Source: Sphingopyxis fribergensis
GTDB lineage: Bacteria > Pseudomonadota > Alphaproteobacteria > Sphingomonadales > Sphingomonadaceae
Length of the DNA stretch: 64,000 nt
Reading direction: 5' to 3'
Assembly: GCF_000803645.1 (NCBI RefSeq)
Contig: NZ_CP009122.1
Location: 286,501 to 350,500 of the forward strand
Shown: in pieces, positions 8,286-16,778 of the stretch
Layout of the letters: every line of letters begins with the position of its first letter
How positions within the stretch are numbered: the stretch's first letter is position 1
Translations under genes and position numbers: made by a program
The notes under the pieces: generated by a model
What the model saw: the letters and a program-made list of their open reading frames with translations, nothing else
The model's database searches: none
Told to the model about the DNA's origin: nothing

Positions 8286-8608
8286 TTGCCCCTCCACCGG
8301 CGCAGGCGGCTCATCAGCTTCGCGGTGCCCGCCGAGAGGCTCAGCAGCAGCAGGCCAGTCGCAAGGCACGATGCCGCTACGAGTAACGAGGCGCGCAGCA
8401 CCATCATGGTCGGCTGCTTGAGCAGGAGCCCCGCGACGAGCACCAGCAGGCCCATCATCACGGTCTCGATCATGACGAGCCGGAAACGCCAATGGAAGGA
8501 TTCCGCCTCGAACCGCTCGGCGAGCCGTCGCTCCACGATTAATTCGATTGCTTCATTGTCGGACCAGTTGAGCGGCAACTGGTCAGGATGCGGTGTAACG
8601 CGCGCCAT
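8282..8608 (-). CDS. Small membrane protein in the tra operon, function unknown
   Basis: A 108-aa protein. The N-terminal soluble part (about 45 residues) has 'LNWSDNEAIELIVERRLAERFEAE', followed by two membrane segments (about residues 45-63 and 72-92) and a basic end (LMSRLRRWRGK). The ATG at 8608 lies 5 bases after the traC stop. An alternative GTG at 8617 overlaps that stop as GTGA and adds three residues. It is tightly coupled to the next small membrane gene (ATGA), so the two probably form a pair in the inner membrane. No recognised domain. Confidence 0.7.
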   Translation of the reverse strand: MARVTPHPDQLPLNWSDNEAIELIVERRLAERFEAESFHWRFRLVMIETVMMGLLVLVAGLLLKQPTMMVLRASLLVAASCLATGLLLLSLSAGTAKLMSRLRRWRGK

Positions 8609-8613
8609 GCCGA

Positions 8614-11112
8614 TCACACTCCCACCAGGCGAGGCGCGGCAGGCGTGCCCAGGATCTGCGAGGGCTCGACGCCGGCGAGACGGCATATGGCTTCTAGCGG
8701 CGAAAGGCCCTGACGCATCAGCGCCTCGAAGGCAGCAACTTCGTCGGGTGCGGAGGTATTGATCCAATAGCTGAATGGATCGACCACGAGCCGCGCGATG
8801 CCGAGCCCAAGCGGGGAGTCGATGAACACCTCGCTGTAGTTCGGCTTGGAGTTCCGGACCGATTTCAGCAAGTCGAGAACGAAACCCGAATAATCGAGGA
8901 TCTTGTTGTCGACCGCCCGGTCATAGGTCGAACCCTGAAGCAGGAACCGCGTTGCGGCATTCTCCAGGATCACCTGGCCCGTGCCACCGAAAAGGGTCAG
9001 GTCGTTCATCGACTGCAATACGATGCCGAACGATCCGCGATATTTGCGGGCCCGGCGATAGCCCTGGCCGAAGGCCTCGGCGAGGCGCGAGAGATCCTGA
9101 CCGTCCGTGCGCGTCATGAACTGCGCGGCCTCGTCGCACAGCACGAAACGGGGCTTGTCGCGCGCCGAGAGGTACAGTTCCTGGGTGACGGCATTGACCA
9201 CCACCATGACGATGACGTTGAACAAATCGGGCATGGATTTGAGGCGTTCGAGTTCGAGCACCACAAATTCATCGTGGCGGATGTCCAGCGTTGAGGGGCC
9301 GTTGAAATAATGGCCATAGGCGCCGCCCGACCCGAAATCGCGTAGGTTGAAGGCTAGCTCGCGCGCAACGGGTACGAGATGGTCCACATGATCGAGCGCG
9401 GTCTCGACGAGCTCGGGATAGGTGCCGAGCCAATCGCGCACGGCATCGATGCCATGATCGGCGCGGCCCGTATCGATCGTCCACTGAACAGCGGACTTGA
9501 GGAGATTCCACTCCGAGGTGGTAACGCCCTTGCGGGTGGAGGCATTGGCCATCTCGGCGACGATCGCCACAGCCATGGTGATGGCTGACTGCTTGTCATC
9601 GCCGTCGAGGGCTAGGCCCATGTCAAAGGGATTGAGGACAAGATGCTCCTCGCCGATATCGATATAGCGGCCCGAGCAGAGCGTGCAGAGCTTGCGGTAG
9701 CTGCCGCCGATATCGATGATGCGGATGAGCGCGCCGCAGGCGAAATATTGCTGGCACAGATTGTTGAGCAGGAAGCTCTTGCCGGCACCGCTCTCGGCAG
9801 AGACGATGAAATTGTAATTGTTGATGCGCGGATCGAACAGATCGAGCGTGACGAGTTGGCCCTTGCGTCCGGTATAGAGCAGTGCAGGGCGCCCGCCGCC
9901 GCGAAAGTCGGTCTGGATTGGCGCCATCAGAACGGCCGCCTTCACCGGCATGCGGAAGTCCCGTTCGAGGAGGCGCAGCGTCGTGCGGTCGGGGTAAAGC
10001 CCGAAGGGCAGGCTCATCACCAACAGCGTAGGATTGAGATAGCTCTCTTCCTGCATCGAGAAGGGCAGGGGCTCTCCTTCCCATAGCCGCTTGGCGCGCG
10101 CGGCGAGATCACGGGCATGTGCGCGGTCGCGGCCGAACACCCAGATCGTCGGGATCACGCGGACGAACTTGCTGTTGCCCGCTTCGTCCAGGATCCAGCC
10201 GATCTCCTCAATCTGCTTGCCGACCTCGACCGCGAAGCTGCCGGCCGCCTTCTGCGCCGAGAGGATCTGAGCGCGCTTGTGGATCTCGAATTGCGAATGA
10301 TCGAACAAGATGTTGAGCGTATAAAGAAACGGCCCGCCGATCTGGTCGCTGTCCTCGGACGCGCCGCGCATCCCGCCCATGAGGCGGTTTGCCCGCTCAG
10401 CCGTGATGCGCCGCGCCGGCGCTTTCGGCGTCAGGCAGCGCGCGACCTGGTTGCCGAGGAACACCTCCGCACCGTCGAACACGAGATCCGGCCCCGCATC
10501 AATGATCTGCTTGCCGATCGGCGGCGCGCCCGTCGTAGTACCATCAGAGAAGACCCCGGGAGCCCTATCCGTGACGCCGTTGAAGATGCGCCTGTAGAAG
10601 GCAACCAGTTCCTCTGGCGGAAGCCGACGAATGCCGAGCTTTGCCAGTTGCTCCTCGACCTGCCGCCTAAGATCCTCACCAAGCGGCCGGCGCGTCTTGA
10701 TCGACAAGAGCGTACGGAAGTTGCGCACCGGGATTCCGTGGAGCGCCTTGAGCCCATGTCGTCCTTCGCTGAGATACGCATGAGTGTAGCGCGCCGATGC
10801 CTGGATTAGTGGATCATCACGGGTCTTCAAATCGAGGAAGGCATCGAGCGCGTCATCGATCAGCGGATCCGCGAAGGTGTGGATCTGCAGGACCGTCCCG
10901 TCCGGGAAATGGATGTTGAGCAGCCCCTGCAACGCGCCCTGGACATGCGTGAACATATAGGCGGTCGGTACCAGTTCCCAGGCATGGCCCCAGGTATCGT
11001 CGATGCACAGGAACGCTTCGCTATCTTCGTCCCAGGCGACCAGAGGGAGATAGTCAGAAAAACTATCCCGTCGGACGGCGCTCCGCAGCCGTGCATAAGA
11101 AAGGCCGCTCAT
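8614..11112 (-). CDS. traC: Type IV secretion ATPase TraC (VirB4 family)
   Basis: Cytoplasmic, membrane-associated ATPase that powers pilus extension. Length 832 aa fits TraC. The N-terminal TraC domain is followed by the motor domain. Walker A 'SGAGKSFLLNN' has its lysine at about residue 445. Walker B 'FVLCDEAAQF' has Asp-Glu at about 660-661. Other VirB4 features are 'IIDIGGSYRKLC' and 'GSFGIVLQSMNDL'. The start at 11112 overlaps the traV stop by 4 bases (ATGA). It is the largest gene of the operon and is intact. Confidence 0.95.
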   Translation of the reverse strand: MSGLSYARLRSAVRRDSFSDYLPLVAWDEDSEAFLCIDDTWGHAWELVPTAYMFTHVQGALQGLLNIHFPDGTVLQIHTFADPLIDDALDAFLDLKTRDDPLIQASARYTHAYLSEGRHGLKALHGIPVRNFRTLLSIKTRRPLGEDLRRQVEEQLAKLGIRRLPPEELVAFYRRIFNGVTDRAPGVFSDGTTTGAPPIGKQIIDAGPDLVFDGAEVFLGNQVARCLTPKAPARRITAERANRLMGGMRGASEDSDQIGGPFLYTLNILFDHSQFEIHKRAQILSAQKAAGSFAVEVGKQIEEIGWILDEAGNSKFVRVIPTIWVFGRDRAHARDLAARAKRLWEGEPLPFSMQEESYLNPTLLVMSLPFGLYPDRTTLRLLERDFRMPVKAAVLMAPIQTDFRGGGRPALLYTGRKGQLVTLDLFDPRINNYNFIVSAESGAGKSFLLNNLCQQYFACGALIRIIDIGGSYRKLCTLCSGRYIDIGEEHLVLNPFDMGLALDGDDKQSAITMAVAIVAEMANASTRKGVTTSEWNLLKSAVQWTIDTGRADHGIDAVRDWLGTYPELVETALDHVDHLVPVARELAFNLRDFGSGGAYGHYFNGPSTLDIRHDEFVVLELERLKSMPDLFNVIVMVVVNAVTQELYLSARDKPRFVLCDEAAQFMTRTDGQDLSRLAEAFGQGYRRARKYRGSFGIVLQSMNDLTLFGGTGQVILENAATRFLLQGSTYDRAVDNKILDYSGFVLDLLKSVRNSKPNYSEVFIDSPLGLGIARLVVDPFSYWINTSAPDEVAAFEALMRQGLSPLEAICRLAGVEPSQILGTPAAPRLVGV

Positions 11113-11747
11113 GGCCGGCGCTCCGGGGCGGGCGGGACGATCGCGGGTGCGGCAGGAACGGTGGCCTCCTGCGCCGTCTCGCCATCGGGCGCGGCACCAT
11201 CGCGCACCTGACCAAGGATTGGCGCCTGTGACGCGCGATCGGGAGAGGCGACGAGCGCGCCGCCCACCACCCAGACCGGCTTGTCGATCACCGAATAGAC
11301 ATAGCGCGGCATATAGAGCCGGTCTGGACGCTGGCGGTCGGCATAGGGGAGGATGAGCGTTCGAACGGTGCGCGCGGGTTTCAGCATCGGCGTGACCGGC
11401 GCTTCGATCAAACCCTTGAGCTCCTGGTAGACGCTGTCGCGATAGCTGCCATAGGCATTGACTGCGGCGTTGCTGCCCGGTCTGCCGTTTGCTTTGCCCA
11501 GGTCCTGGCCACGCAGCATGGCGCGGTCGTTGGTGACCTTGGGGTCCGATTTCGATGTGACACCCGCGACGGCATCCTCATAGGCGCGGTCTGGATGGAT
11601 GCACTGCCCATGGTCGCTATTCTTGCAGTCGAACTTCTCCGAATAGGGCGACATTATCGATCCGACGGTCGCGCAGCCCCCGAGACTTGCGACCAGGCAG
11701 AGCGAAAGCAGTGAACGATGAAGAGCCTGATAGGCCGGCTTGGACAT
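11109..11747 (-). CDS. traV: Conjugal transfer lipoprotein TraV
   Basis: Outer-membrane lipoprotein of the TraV/TraK/TraB core complex (VirB7-like role). The lipobox 'VASLGGCAT' gives a lipid-modified cysteine at about residue 25. It is followed by 'SEKFDCKNSDHGQCIHPDRAYEDA', a TraV-type cysteine pair. The C-terminus is Pro/Ala-rich. ATG at 11747 was chosen because an AGGAGG ribosome-binding site lies just upstream and the signal peptide starts there. A further ATG at 11780 would add 11 residues of linker. It overlaps traC by 4 bases. Confidence 0.88.
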   Translation of the reverse strand: MSKPAYQALHRSLLSLCLVASLGGCATVGSIMSPYSEKFDCKNSDHGQCIHPDRAYEDAVAGVTSKSDPKVTNDRAMLRGQDLGKANGRPGSNAAVNAYGSYRDSVYQELKGLIEAPVTPMLKPARTVRTLILPYADRQRPDRLYMPRYVYSVIDKPVWVVGGALVASPDRASQAPILGQVRDGAAPDGETAQEATVPAAPAIVPPAPERRP

Positions 11748-11779
11748 GGCGGGACCTCCTGAAGAATTGGGCAAGCACA

Positions 11780-13084
11780 TCAGAATTTGCTCCCGACCGA
11801 CGGTTTGATCTCGAGGGCGAGCCCCTCCTGGATGACGACCACGACATCCTTGGCCGCGCCGACCTCCACCACCGGGCCAGCCTGGCGAGCGAGATCGAGA
11901 TAGAAGTCCGTAAGCTTGTCGGAGGACTTGGAGAGGCCGCCCGCGACACCGGACTTGACCGCATCGCCTGCATCCAGGCTCCGCACACTGCCTAGCGCCG
12001 ATGTCGACAGGCTACCGAACGATCCTTCCACACTTTGCGAGATGCCGGCGATCGTGCCCGCGATGAAGGAGCGGGCGAGCGTGGCGCCGGCGCGGGTCAC
12101 GACCTTGCCGGACAGGCCCTTCTTGCCGTCGGCGTCGACGAAGAAGCCTTTGATCGCCTGGTCGACCACCGCATGACTGTCGAAGTCCACGCAGGAGATT
12201 GAAACAAGCTGGATCTCGACCCGCTCCTTCGCGAGGCTCCCCGTTGCGTTGCCGATGACGAAGCAGCCAGCAAGATTGGCCTTGACCTCATTGGGGAGGA
12301 CGGCGGGTGCCTGAACCCTGGCGATAATCGGCTCGGGGTTACTGGTCGCGTCCCGGCTCGCCAGGGCGTCGATGCCGGTCAGCAGCCGCGCCGTCATGAA
12401 ACCAGGTGGCAAATAGATCGTCCGCTTCCCTTTTTTTGAGGCGGCGCCGCTGCCAGCACCTCCTTCCGAGGCTTGCGTGGCTGTCGCCGCGCCGATCGCG
12501 CCGACCTGCCGCTGCGTAGGCGGAGCTGGAGGCGCCGGCGGTGCAGCGGGAGCAGCAGGCGGAGCAGGGATTTCGTCGGCCGCGCCCTTGGCCTCGGGTG
12601 GCGCGGGCGGATAGGCTGGAGCCTCGCCGGGTATGGCCGGGGGCAGATCGCCACCATCTCCGGCAGCGGCCATATGAGAGCCGCCACCTGCGCCGGGAAC
12701 CACTTTGCCTTCCTCGATCGCGGTGACCCGGTCGCCGAGCAGGGTCTGTCCATCGAGAATCTTCTGGAGATCCCCGCGGAGCTTCACTTCGAGGCTGTCG
12801 CCGCGAAGGCCAGCGCCCATGTCGAGGTTCGAGGCTTGGGGCGCCTTAGGCGCTTCCTTGTTGCCGCTGGTACTCGCGGTGTAGAGGCCGAGGCCGAGCA
12901 GTGCGATCGTGGAGACGACGCCGAATTGCTTGGCGCGCAGCTTTTGGTCGGAGGTCAGCTTCGACCATTGCGCGGGTAGATCCAACAGGGCCGGTCGCGC
13001 GATAACGCTCTCGTCGCTATCGTCGACGGGGTGGCTCGGGGCCGTTGGCGGCGTCGCCGGTCGGCTATCGTCAGGCGTCGTCAT
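11780..13084 (-). CDS. traB: Conjugal transfer protein TraB (VirB10 family)
   Basis: Inner-membrane-anchored scaffold linking both membranes in the secretion channel. A cytoplasmic N-terminus is followed by one membrane segment (about residues 55-70, VVSTIALLGLGLYTAS). Next come a coiled region and a periplasmic Pro/Ala-rich stretch (PAPPAAPAAPPAPPAPP). The C-terminal VirB10-like beta-barrel has 'TIYLPPGFMTARLLTGIDA', 'VQAPAVLPNEVKANLAGCFVIG' and 'ERVEIQLVSISCVD'. It overlaps traK by 4 bases. The length of 434 aa is close to F TraB (about 475). Confidence 0.93.
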   Translation of the reverse strand: MTTPDDSRPATPPTAPSHPVDDSDESVIARPALLDLPAQWSKLTSDQKLRAKQFGVVSTIALLGLGLYTASTSGNKEAPKAPQASNLDMGAGLRGDSLEVKLRGDLQKILDGQTLLGDRVTAIEEGKVVPGAGGGSHMAAAGDGGDLPPAIPGEAPAYPPAPPEAKGAADEIPAPPAAPAAPPAPPAPPTQRQVGAIGAATATQASEGGAGSGAASKKGKRTIYLPPGFMTARLLTGIDALASRDATSNPEPIIARVQAPAVLPNEVKANLAGCFVIGNATGSLAKERVEIQLVSISCVDFDSHAVVDQAIKGFFVDADGKKGLSGKVVTRAGATLARSFIAGTIAGISQSVEGSFGSLSTSALGSVRSLDAGDAVKSGVAGGLSKSSDKLTDFYLDLARQAGPVVEVGAAKDVVVVIQEGLALEIKPSVGSKF

Positions 13085-13890
13085 TGCTGGACACTCCGGC
13101 GGACGATGATCAGCCGCGCGGTCTCGTTGGGACCCAGGGTCAGCCGGTCGATCGTGATGGCAAAGATGTCGGCGCCAAGCGCGGTATCGAGGAAATAGCG
13201 CTCATCGAGCGCGGTGGCGGCGCTGGCACGGACCAGATATTCGCTGACCGACAGACCAGCCCCCTCCACTTCGAGTCGCCGCCGTTCGGTAAGCGTCGCT
13301 GTAGGCAGGTCCGCAAGCATCAACCGGTCGCGCGAGGGTGCGACCTCGGAGAAGGAGGCCGGCACCCTGTCTTGCAGGATCGCGAGCACGATACCGACCG
13401 CACGCTCTTCCTCGACAAGTGGTCCAAGCAGCGCGTCATTGGCCCGGGCGCGCTGGGCGCCGCCAGGGACGAGCGTGACGGTCTGGGCCGGTATGTCGGC
13501 GGGCTCGGCATAGAGCGGATAGATCGCGCCGTTGCACGAGACGAAGAATTCCGATGGCGTCGTCACATAGCTGTGCGTCTTGGCGCCACTTCCAGGAATA
13601 TTTGGGTCCTCGGTCTCGAGGACGAGGAACTTGATCCACGCGTCCGAACCGCCGCGCTCCACGGCGAGGCCCTTCTCGGCCGAGAATTTGACGTCGTCGA
13701 TGTCGCCGCCCACGCACACGACATGATTAACGTCATGGTTGGAAAGGCGGATTCGGCTCGTCTGGTCAGGCAGCGCTGCGATCGACTGGGCGAGGGCGGG
13801 CGCGGCAGCGGTGAGGGACGCGGCCACTGCTAGAAAGGCGGGCGCCCCGGCGAGGCACGCGAGCCTCGCGCGCTTAACGGATATCGGCAC
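13081..13890 (-). CDS. traK: Conjugal transfer protein TraK (VirB9-like secretin)
   Basis: Periplasmic/outer-membrane core protein of the F-type channel. The signal peptide (FLAVAASLTAAAPALAQ) precedes a beta-rich domain with 'IRLSNHDVNHVVCVGGDIDDVKFSAEKG', 'YVTTPSEFFVSCNGAIYPLY' and the C-terminal 'DRLTLGPNETARLIIVRR'. Length 269 aa is close to family size. It overlaps traE by 17 bases and traB by 4 bases. Confidence 0.9.
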   Translation of the reverse strand: MPISVKRARLACLAGAPAFLAVAASLTAAAPALAQSIAALPDQTSRIRLSNHDVNHVVCVGGDIDDVKFSAEKGLAVERGGSDAWIKFLVLETEDPNIPGSGAKTHSYVTTPSEFFVSCNGAIYPLYAEPADIPAQTVTLVPGGAQRARANDALLGPLVEEERAVGIVLAILQDRVPASFSEVAPSRDRLMLADLPTATLTERRRLEVEGAGLSVSEYLVRASAATALDERYFLDTALGADIFAITIDRLTLGPNETARLIIVRRSVQQ

Positions 13891-14509
13891 TGAAATTCTC
13901 CTCCTGGAGCGCTGTCAGCCAGAAGCGGCCGTTTTCGAGCGCGTATCGGATGCGCAGATTGCCGCGGAACTTGCGGATCACGCCGCCGATCACCCTGACC
14001 TTCTCGACCGGCACAAGGATCTCGCTGCCCGTCCAGATGACGGGCTGGTCGCCACGGATATAGGTCGCGATCGACAGCGTCGGATTGTTGCCGAGCTCAT
14101 CAAGCAGCCGGTTCAGGCTGTCGCGCAGGCCGTTATAGGCGCTGGGATGCGCGATCCGGAGCAGCTCCTGAAACTGACGATCCGCCGAATAAGCGGAATA
14201 GGTGCCGGCGAGACCCACGATGTTGAAGGTGATCGAGCGCAGATAGGCCTCGGAAGGCTTGTTGCCTGTCACATAGAGGTCGCCGTCCGCGCCGAATGGC
14301 ACGATTACGGTGCGCGTGTTCTGGTGCGAGGTATAGATGACGGTACCGAGCACGGCAGTGATCCCGAACAGGCCCGCGATCGCGACCTTCAGCAGCCGGT
14401 TCTCCTCGAAAAGGTTGGCCGAGCCCTGCAGATAGCGGTGCAGGTGCCAGCTCGGCCGCGTATCGCCGATCATGTCGGGTTGGCGCTTGCGCCTGAAGGG
14501 ATGAGCCAT
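13874..14509 (-). CDS. traE: Conjugal transfer protein TraE (VirB8-like)
   Basis: Inner-membrane pilus assembly protein. One N-terminal membrane helix lies at about residues 41-59 (LLKVAIAGLFGITAVLGTVIY), and a periplasmic domain with 'RTVIVPFGADGDLYVTGNKPSEAYL' follows, typical of TraE. Length 211 aa is slightly over F TraE (188 aa). The start at 14509 lies 5 bases after the traL stop at 14515, so the two are coupled. Confidence 0.92.
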   Translation of the reverse strand: MAHPFRRKRQPDMIGDTRPSWHLHRYLQGSANLFEENRLLKVAIAGLFGITAVLGTVIYTSHQNTRTVIVPFGADGDLYVTGNKPSEAYLRSITFNIVGLAGTYSAYSADRQFQELLRIAHPSAYNGLRDSLNRLLDELGNNPTLSIATYIRGDQPVIWTGSEILVPVEKVRVIGGVIRKFRGNLRIRYALENGRFWLTALQEENFSADIR

Positions 14510-14514
14510 CTCGC

Positions 14515-14781
14515 CTACTCGAAGAAGCGGGTCTGGGTCGGACCCGGATAGTTGCGGAAGCGGGCGAGCCCCCAGCGCCAGGCCAGGTGGGGGATGAACC
14601 CGCGTGGCTTGGTCCGCTTCCAGGGAATGAAAAGAAGAAGAGCGCCGATGAGCAGCCAGCCGATGATCCCGCCGACGATGACCGCGACAAAGGTCACGCT
14701 CATCACGACGATGAATTCCTGACTGTCGAACCAGAGGATCTGGACCGGCCGATGCAGGAATTGTGGCAGACGTTCGTCCAC
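14515..14781 (-). CDS. traL: Conjugal transfer protein TraL
   Basis: Small inner-membrane pilus assembly protein (VirB3-like). 88 aa with a hydrophobic core (about residues 23-52), the entry sequence 'LPQFLHRPVQILWFDSQEF' and the family end motif 'LAWRWGL...NYPGPTQTRFFE'. A ribosome-binding site AAGGAGAAG lies just before the ATG. A gap of 108 bases separates it from the pilin gene. Confidence 0.9.
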   Translation of the reverse strand: MDERLPQFLHRPVQILWFDSQEFIVVMSVTFVAVIVGGIIGWLLIGALLLFIPWKRTKPRGFIPHLAWRWGLARFRNYPGPTQTRFFE

Positions 14782-14889
14782 GCTCTTCTCCTTTGCTTCA
14801 CCACGCCGCTGGACGTGGGTTGCGGAAGGCGACCACCGCCTCCCGTTCCGGTGGCCCGGCGCCGGTCTATCCGGCGCCTGGCCAGACTT

Positions 14890-15207
14890 TCAGATCAGCA
14901 TGCCGAAGGTCTGGAGGATCGAATCCGCCTTGATGAGGCAGACCGCCGCCACGATCGTCGGGATGCCGATCATGATGTTGGAGAAGAGCCGCGAGACGCC
15001 GAACAGGAAGGCGGCAACGCCGCCCACAAAGCCGAGCGGACCCTTGACGCCCTGGTTCACGACGATGTCGTAGATGTCGTAACCAAGGTCGCCAGCAGCC
15101 GGCGCCTGGAAGGCGTAGGCGACGCTCGTTCCGGCGATCGCGGCCAGGAGGAAAAGGACCGCCGCGTCGATCGTGCGGAACGTCCTTCCCCGAAGCAAAG
15201 TCAACAT
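14890..15207 (-). CDS. traA: TraA-like conjugative pilin precursor
   Basis: 105-aa propilin. A long leader with a hydrophobic segment (AVLFLLAAIAGTSVAYA) precedes the mature part, which has two further hydrophobic helices ('GPLGFVGGVAAFLFGVSRLF' and 'MIGIPTIVAAVCLIKA'), the organisation of F-type pilin. ATG at 15207 was chosen because AAGGAG precedes it by 6-7 bases. It is the first pilus gene of the operon, directly before traL, as in F. The exact cleavage site is not certain; a cut after AYA near residue 32 is likely. Confidence 0.85.
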   Translation of the reverse strand: MLTLLRGRTFRTIDAAVLFLLAAIAGTSVAYAFQAPAAGDLGYDIYDIVVNQGVKGPLGFVGGVAAFLFGVSRLFSNIMIGIPTIVAAVCLIKADSILQTFGMLI

Positions 15208-15387
15208 ATGCAGTCTCCTTGTCGTGTCAGGAGCCGTCCCGATCATGCTTGCCGGCACCGACGAATGATCGTTTCCGGCCGACGGCTGCGCTGGACGGCC
15301 CCTGAGGCGCGCTCCCGTCGGCATTCCGGTCCCCGGCAGCGCGGCGCGCGCACACACGGGATCCGCCAAAGTGGTCTCGGCTAGCCG

Positions 15388-16152
15388 TCAGGGGCTGGGC
15401 TGGGACTTGCGGTTCTGGGTCTCGAGGAAGGCCTCGAGTTCTGCCTGCTGGAAGCCGGACACGAGCTTTCCATCGACGAAGAGCGTCGGGGTCCCCGATA
15501 CGCCCATCTTGCGGACCGTCTCCGCGTCGCGGGCGACCTTCTCCGCGCCCGCCCGGCACTTGAGCAGCGCCGTAGGCTGCGCGCCGGCATAGACGGCCTT
15601 GAACGTGGCCTGAGGGTCAGGGGAGCAAAGAATATGCTCGGCCTTGGCGGCCGCCTGCGGATGGATACCGCTCACGAAATAGACGAGGCGTTGAACCGGT
15701 TTGCTCTCGGCCTCTTTTGCCAGCCAGAAGCGTTCGAGCGCCTGGCAATAGGGGCAGTCGGGATCGGTGAACTCGATCACCTTCGGCGCCCCAACTGGTC
15801 CGATCACCAGTGCGTCGGCGGGATCGATGGCGCCCAGGCGCTTCCTCACGCTGGCGTCCTGGGCAAGTGCCGTCAGATTGACACCATTCTTGTCGTAGAT
15901 GGCCGCAAAGAGGAGGTGCTGGCTTTCGGGGGCGTAATAGATGACTCGTCCGCCGGCGATTGCCTGATATATTGGCCCTTTGACAGGCGCCCGACCGAAG
16001 TTCTCGAACGTCAGGTTCGTGAAGGTCTGGTGCAACTGGCGCTGAGCCTCCTCCGCCGCGGCGGTGAGCGGTTCGGCGCCGCTGTCCTGGGCGTAGGCCG
16101 GCGCTGTGGCGCAGAACAGCACTGCTGCGATCAGCTTAGCGCTGCGGGACAT
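15388..16152 (-). CDS. DsbC-like periplasmic disulfide isomerase
   Basis: Thioredoxin-fold disulfide isomerase, expected to fold the many cysteine-rich secreted proteins of this operon (TraU, TraN). The signal peptide (LIAAVLFCATAPAYAQ) is followed by a DsbC-type N-terminal domain ('ENFGRAPVKGPIYQAIAGGRVIYYAPESQHLLFAAIYD' region). The catalytic domain has 'FTDPDCPYC' with cysteines at about residues 133 and 136, and the cis-Pro motif 'GVSGTPTLFVDGKLVSG'. ATG at 16152 precedes the signal peptide; longer upstream readings lack support. It lies 180 bases upstream of the pilin gene and overlaps the preceding gene by 17 bases. Confidence 0.87.
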   Translation of the reverse strand: MSRSAKLIAAVLFCATAPAYAQDSGAEPLTAAAEEAQRQLHQTFTNLTFENFGRAPVKGPIYQAIAGGRVIYYAPESQHLLFAAIYDKNGVNLTALAQDASVRKRLGAIDPADALVIGPVGAPKVIEFTDPDCPYCQALERFWLAKEAESKPVQRLVYFVSGIHPQAAAKAEHILCSPDPQATFKAVYAGAQPTALLKCRAGAEKVARDAETVRKMGVSGTPTLFVDGKLVSGFQQAELEAFLETQNRKSQPSP

Positions 16153-16435
16153 GGATAGACTCCGGACGAACGAGGGAGGTGCGCGCGAAAAGTCGGCTGT
16201 CGAGAGCGAGCGAGGTGCCGATCTTGATTGCAGTGGCAGTGACAGGTGCGTTGGAGAGCGCAGCCTTTTCGCGGATCGAAAAGCCAAGATCGCTCTGGAC
16301 GATGACGGACCGGGCGTGGCGAGCGCAGGGATAAGCTTCAGCGTCGGGACGATAGGTCTGAGCGCTGGCCGGCACGACGGCTGCACAGAGCGGTAGCACT
16401 CCGGCAAGCATCGGCAACGAGCATGGAATGTCCAT
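16136..16435 (-). CDS. Small secreted protein at the head of the tra operon, function unknown
   Basis: 99-aa protein with a clear signal peptide (LPMLAGVLPLCAAVVPASAQ). The mature part starts 'TYRPDAEAYPCARHARSVIVQSD' and ends in 'RPESIHVPQR'. ATG at 16435 is preceded by GAGGAG at suitable spacing. Only one cysteine is seen in the mature part. It overlaps the dsbC-like gene by 17 bases, so it is probably the first gene of the operon, behind the regulatory region at 16450-16770. No family recognised. The mature sequence could be an exported accessory factor. Confidence 0.65.
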   Translation of the reverse strand: MDIPCSLPMLAGVLPLCAAVVPASAQTYRPDAEAYPCARHARSVIVQSDLGFSIREKAALSNAPVTATAIKIGTSLALDSRLFARTSLVRPESIHVPQR

Positions 16436-16580
16436 GGCACACGTCTCCTCATGGCGCCGCAAGGCGCTCGGGTTTGGGGTTGGATGGGCCGGGCCGAAGG
16501 CCTGGACATAGGTCCAAGGTGGCCGCCGATCCGGTACGCCCCGAGGCATGACGATCAGGAACGCCCGCTGCAACGGGGAG

Positions 16581-16693
16581 GGCACTGAAGTGCCGAACCG
16601 GTGAAACAAAGCATCTACAGGACGGAAGTAGCCAAATGATCTCGTCGAGCGTTGAAAAGAACAGTTTTGGGCGAAATCGGCACTATAATGCCG
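16581..16693. promoter_or_regulatory. Two related palindromes upstream of the tra operon
   Basis: A perfect 14-bp palindrome GGCACTGAAGTGCC lies at 16581-16594. A related 14-bp imperfect one, GGCACTATAATGCC, lies at 16679-16692 (with flanks CGGCA...TGCCG). Both have GGCACT on the left and TGCC on the right, 98 bp apart. The second contains TATAAT, so a bound repressor could cover a -10 element. They sit between the divergent gene at 16779 (plus) and the tra operon (minus). Likely operators for one of the local regulators; which one is inference. Confidence 0.5.
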
Positions 16694-16778
16694 CTCTTGC
16701 CTCCGTTGGTCGTGGAAAATCACCCGCTCGGGCACTCCGGCGGGTCAAAAGTTAGTAGTTCAGGCAGGAGAGGGAGCG

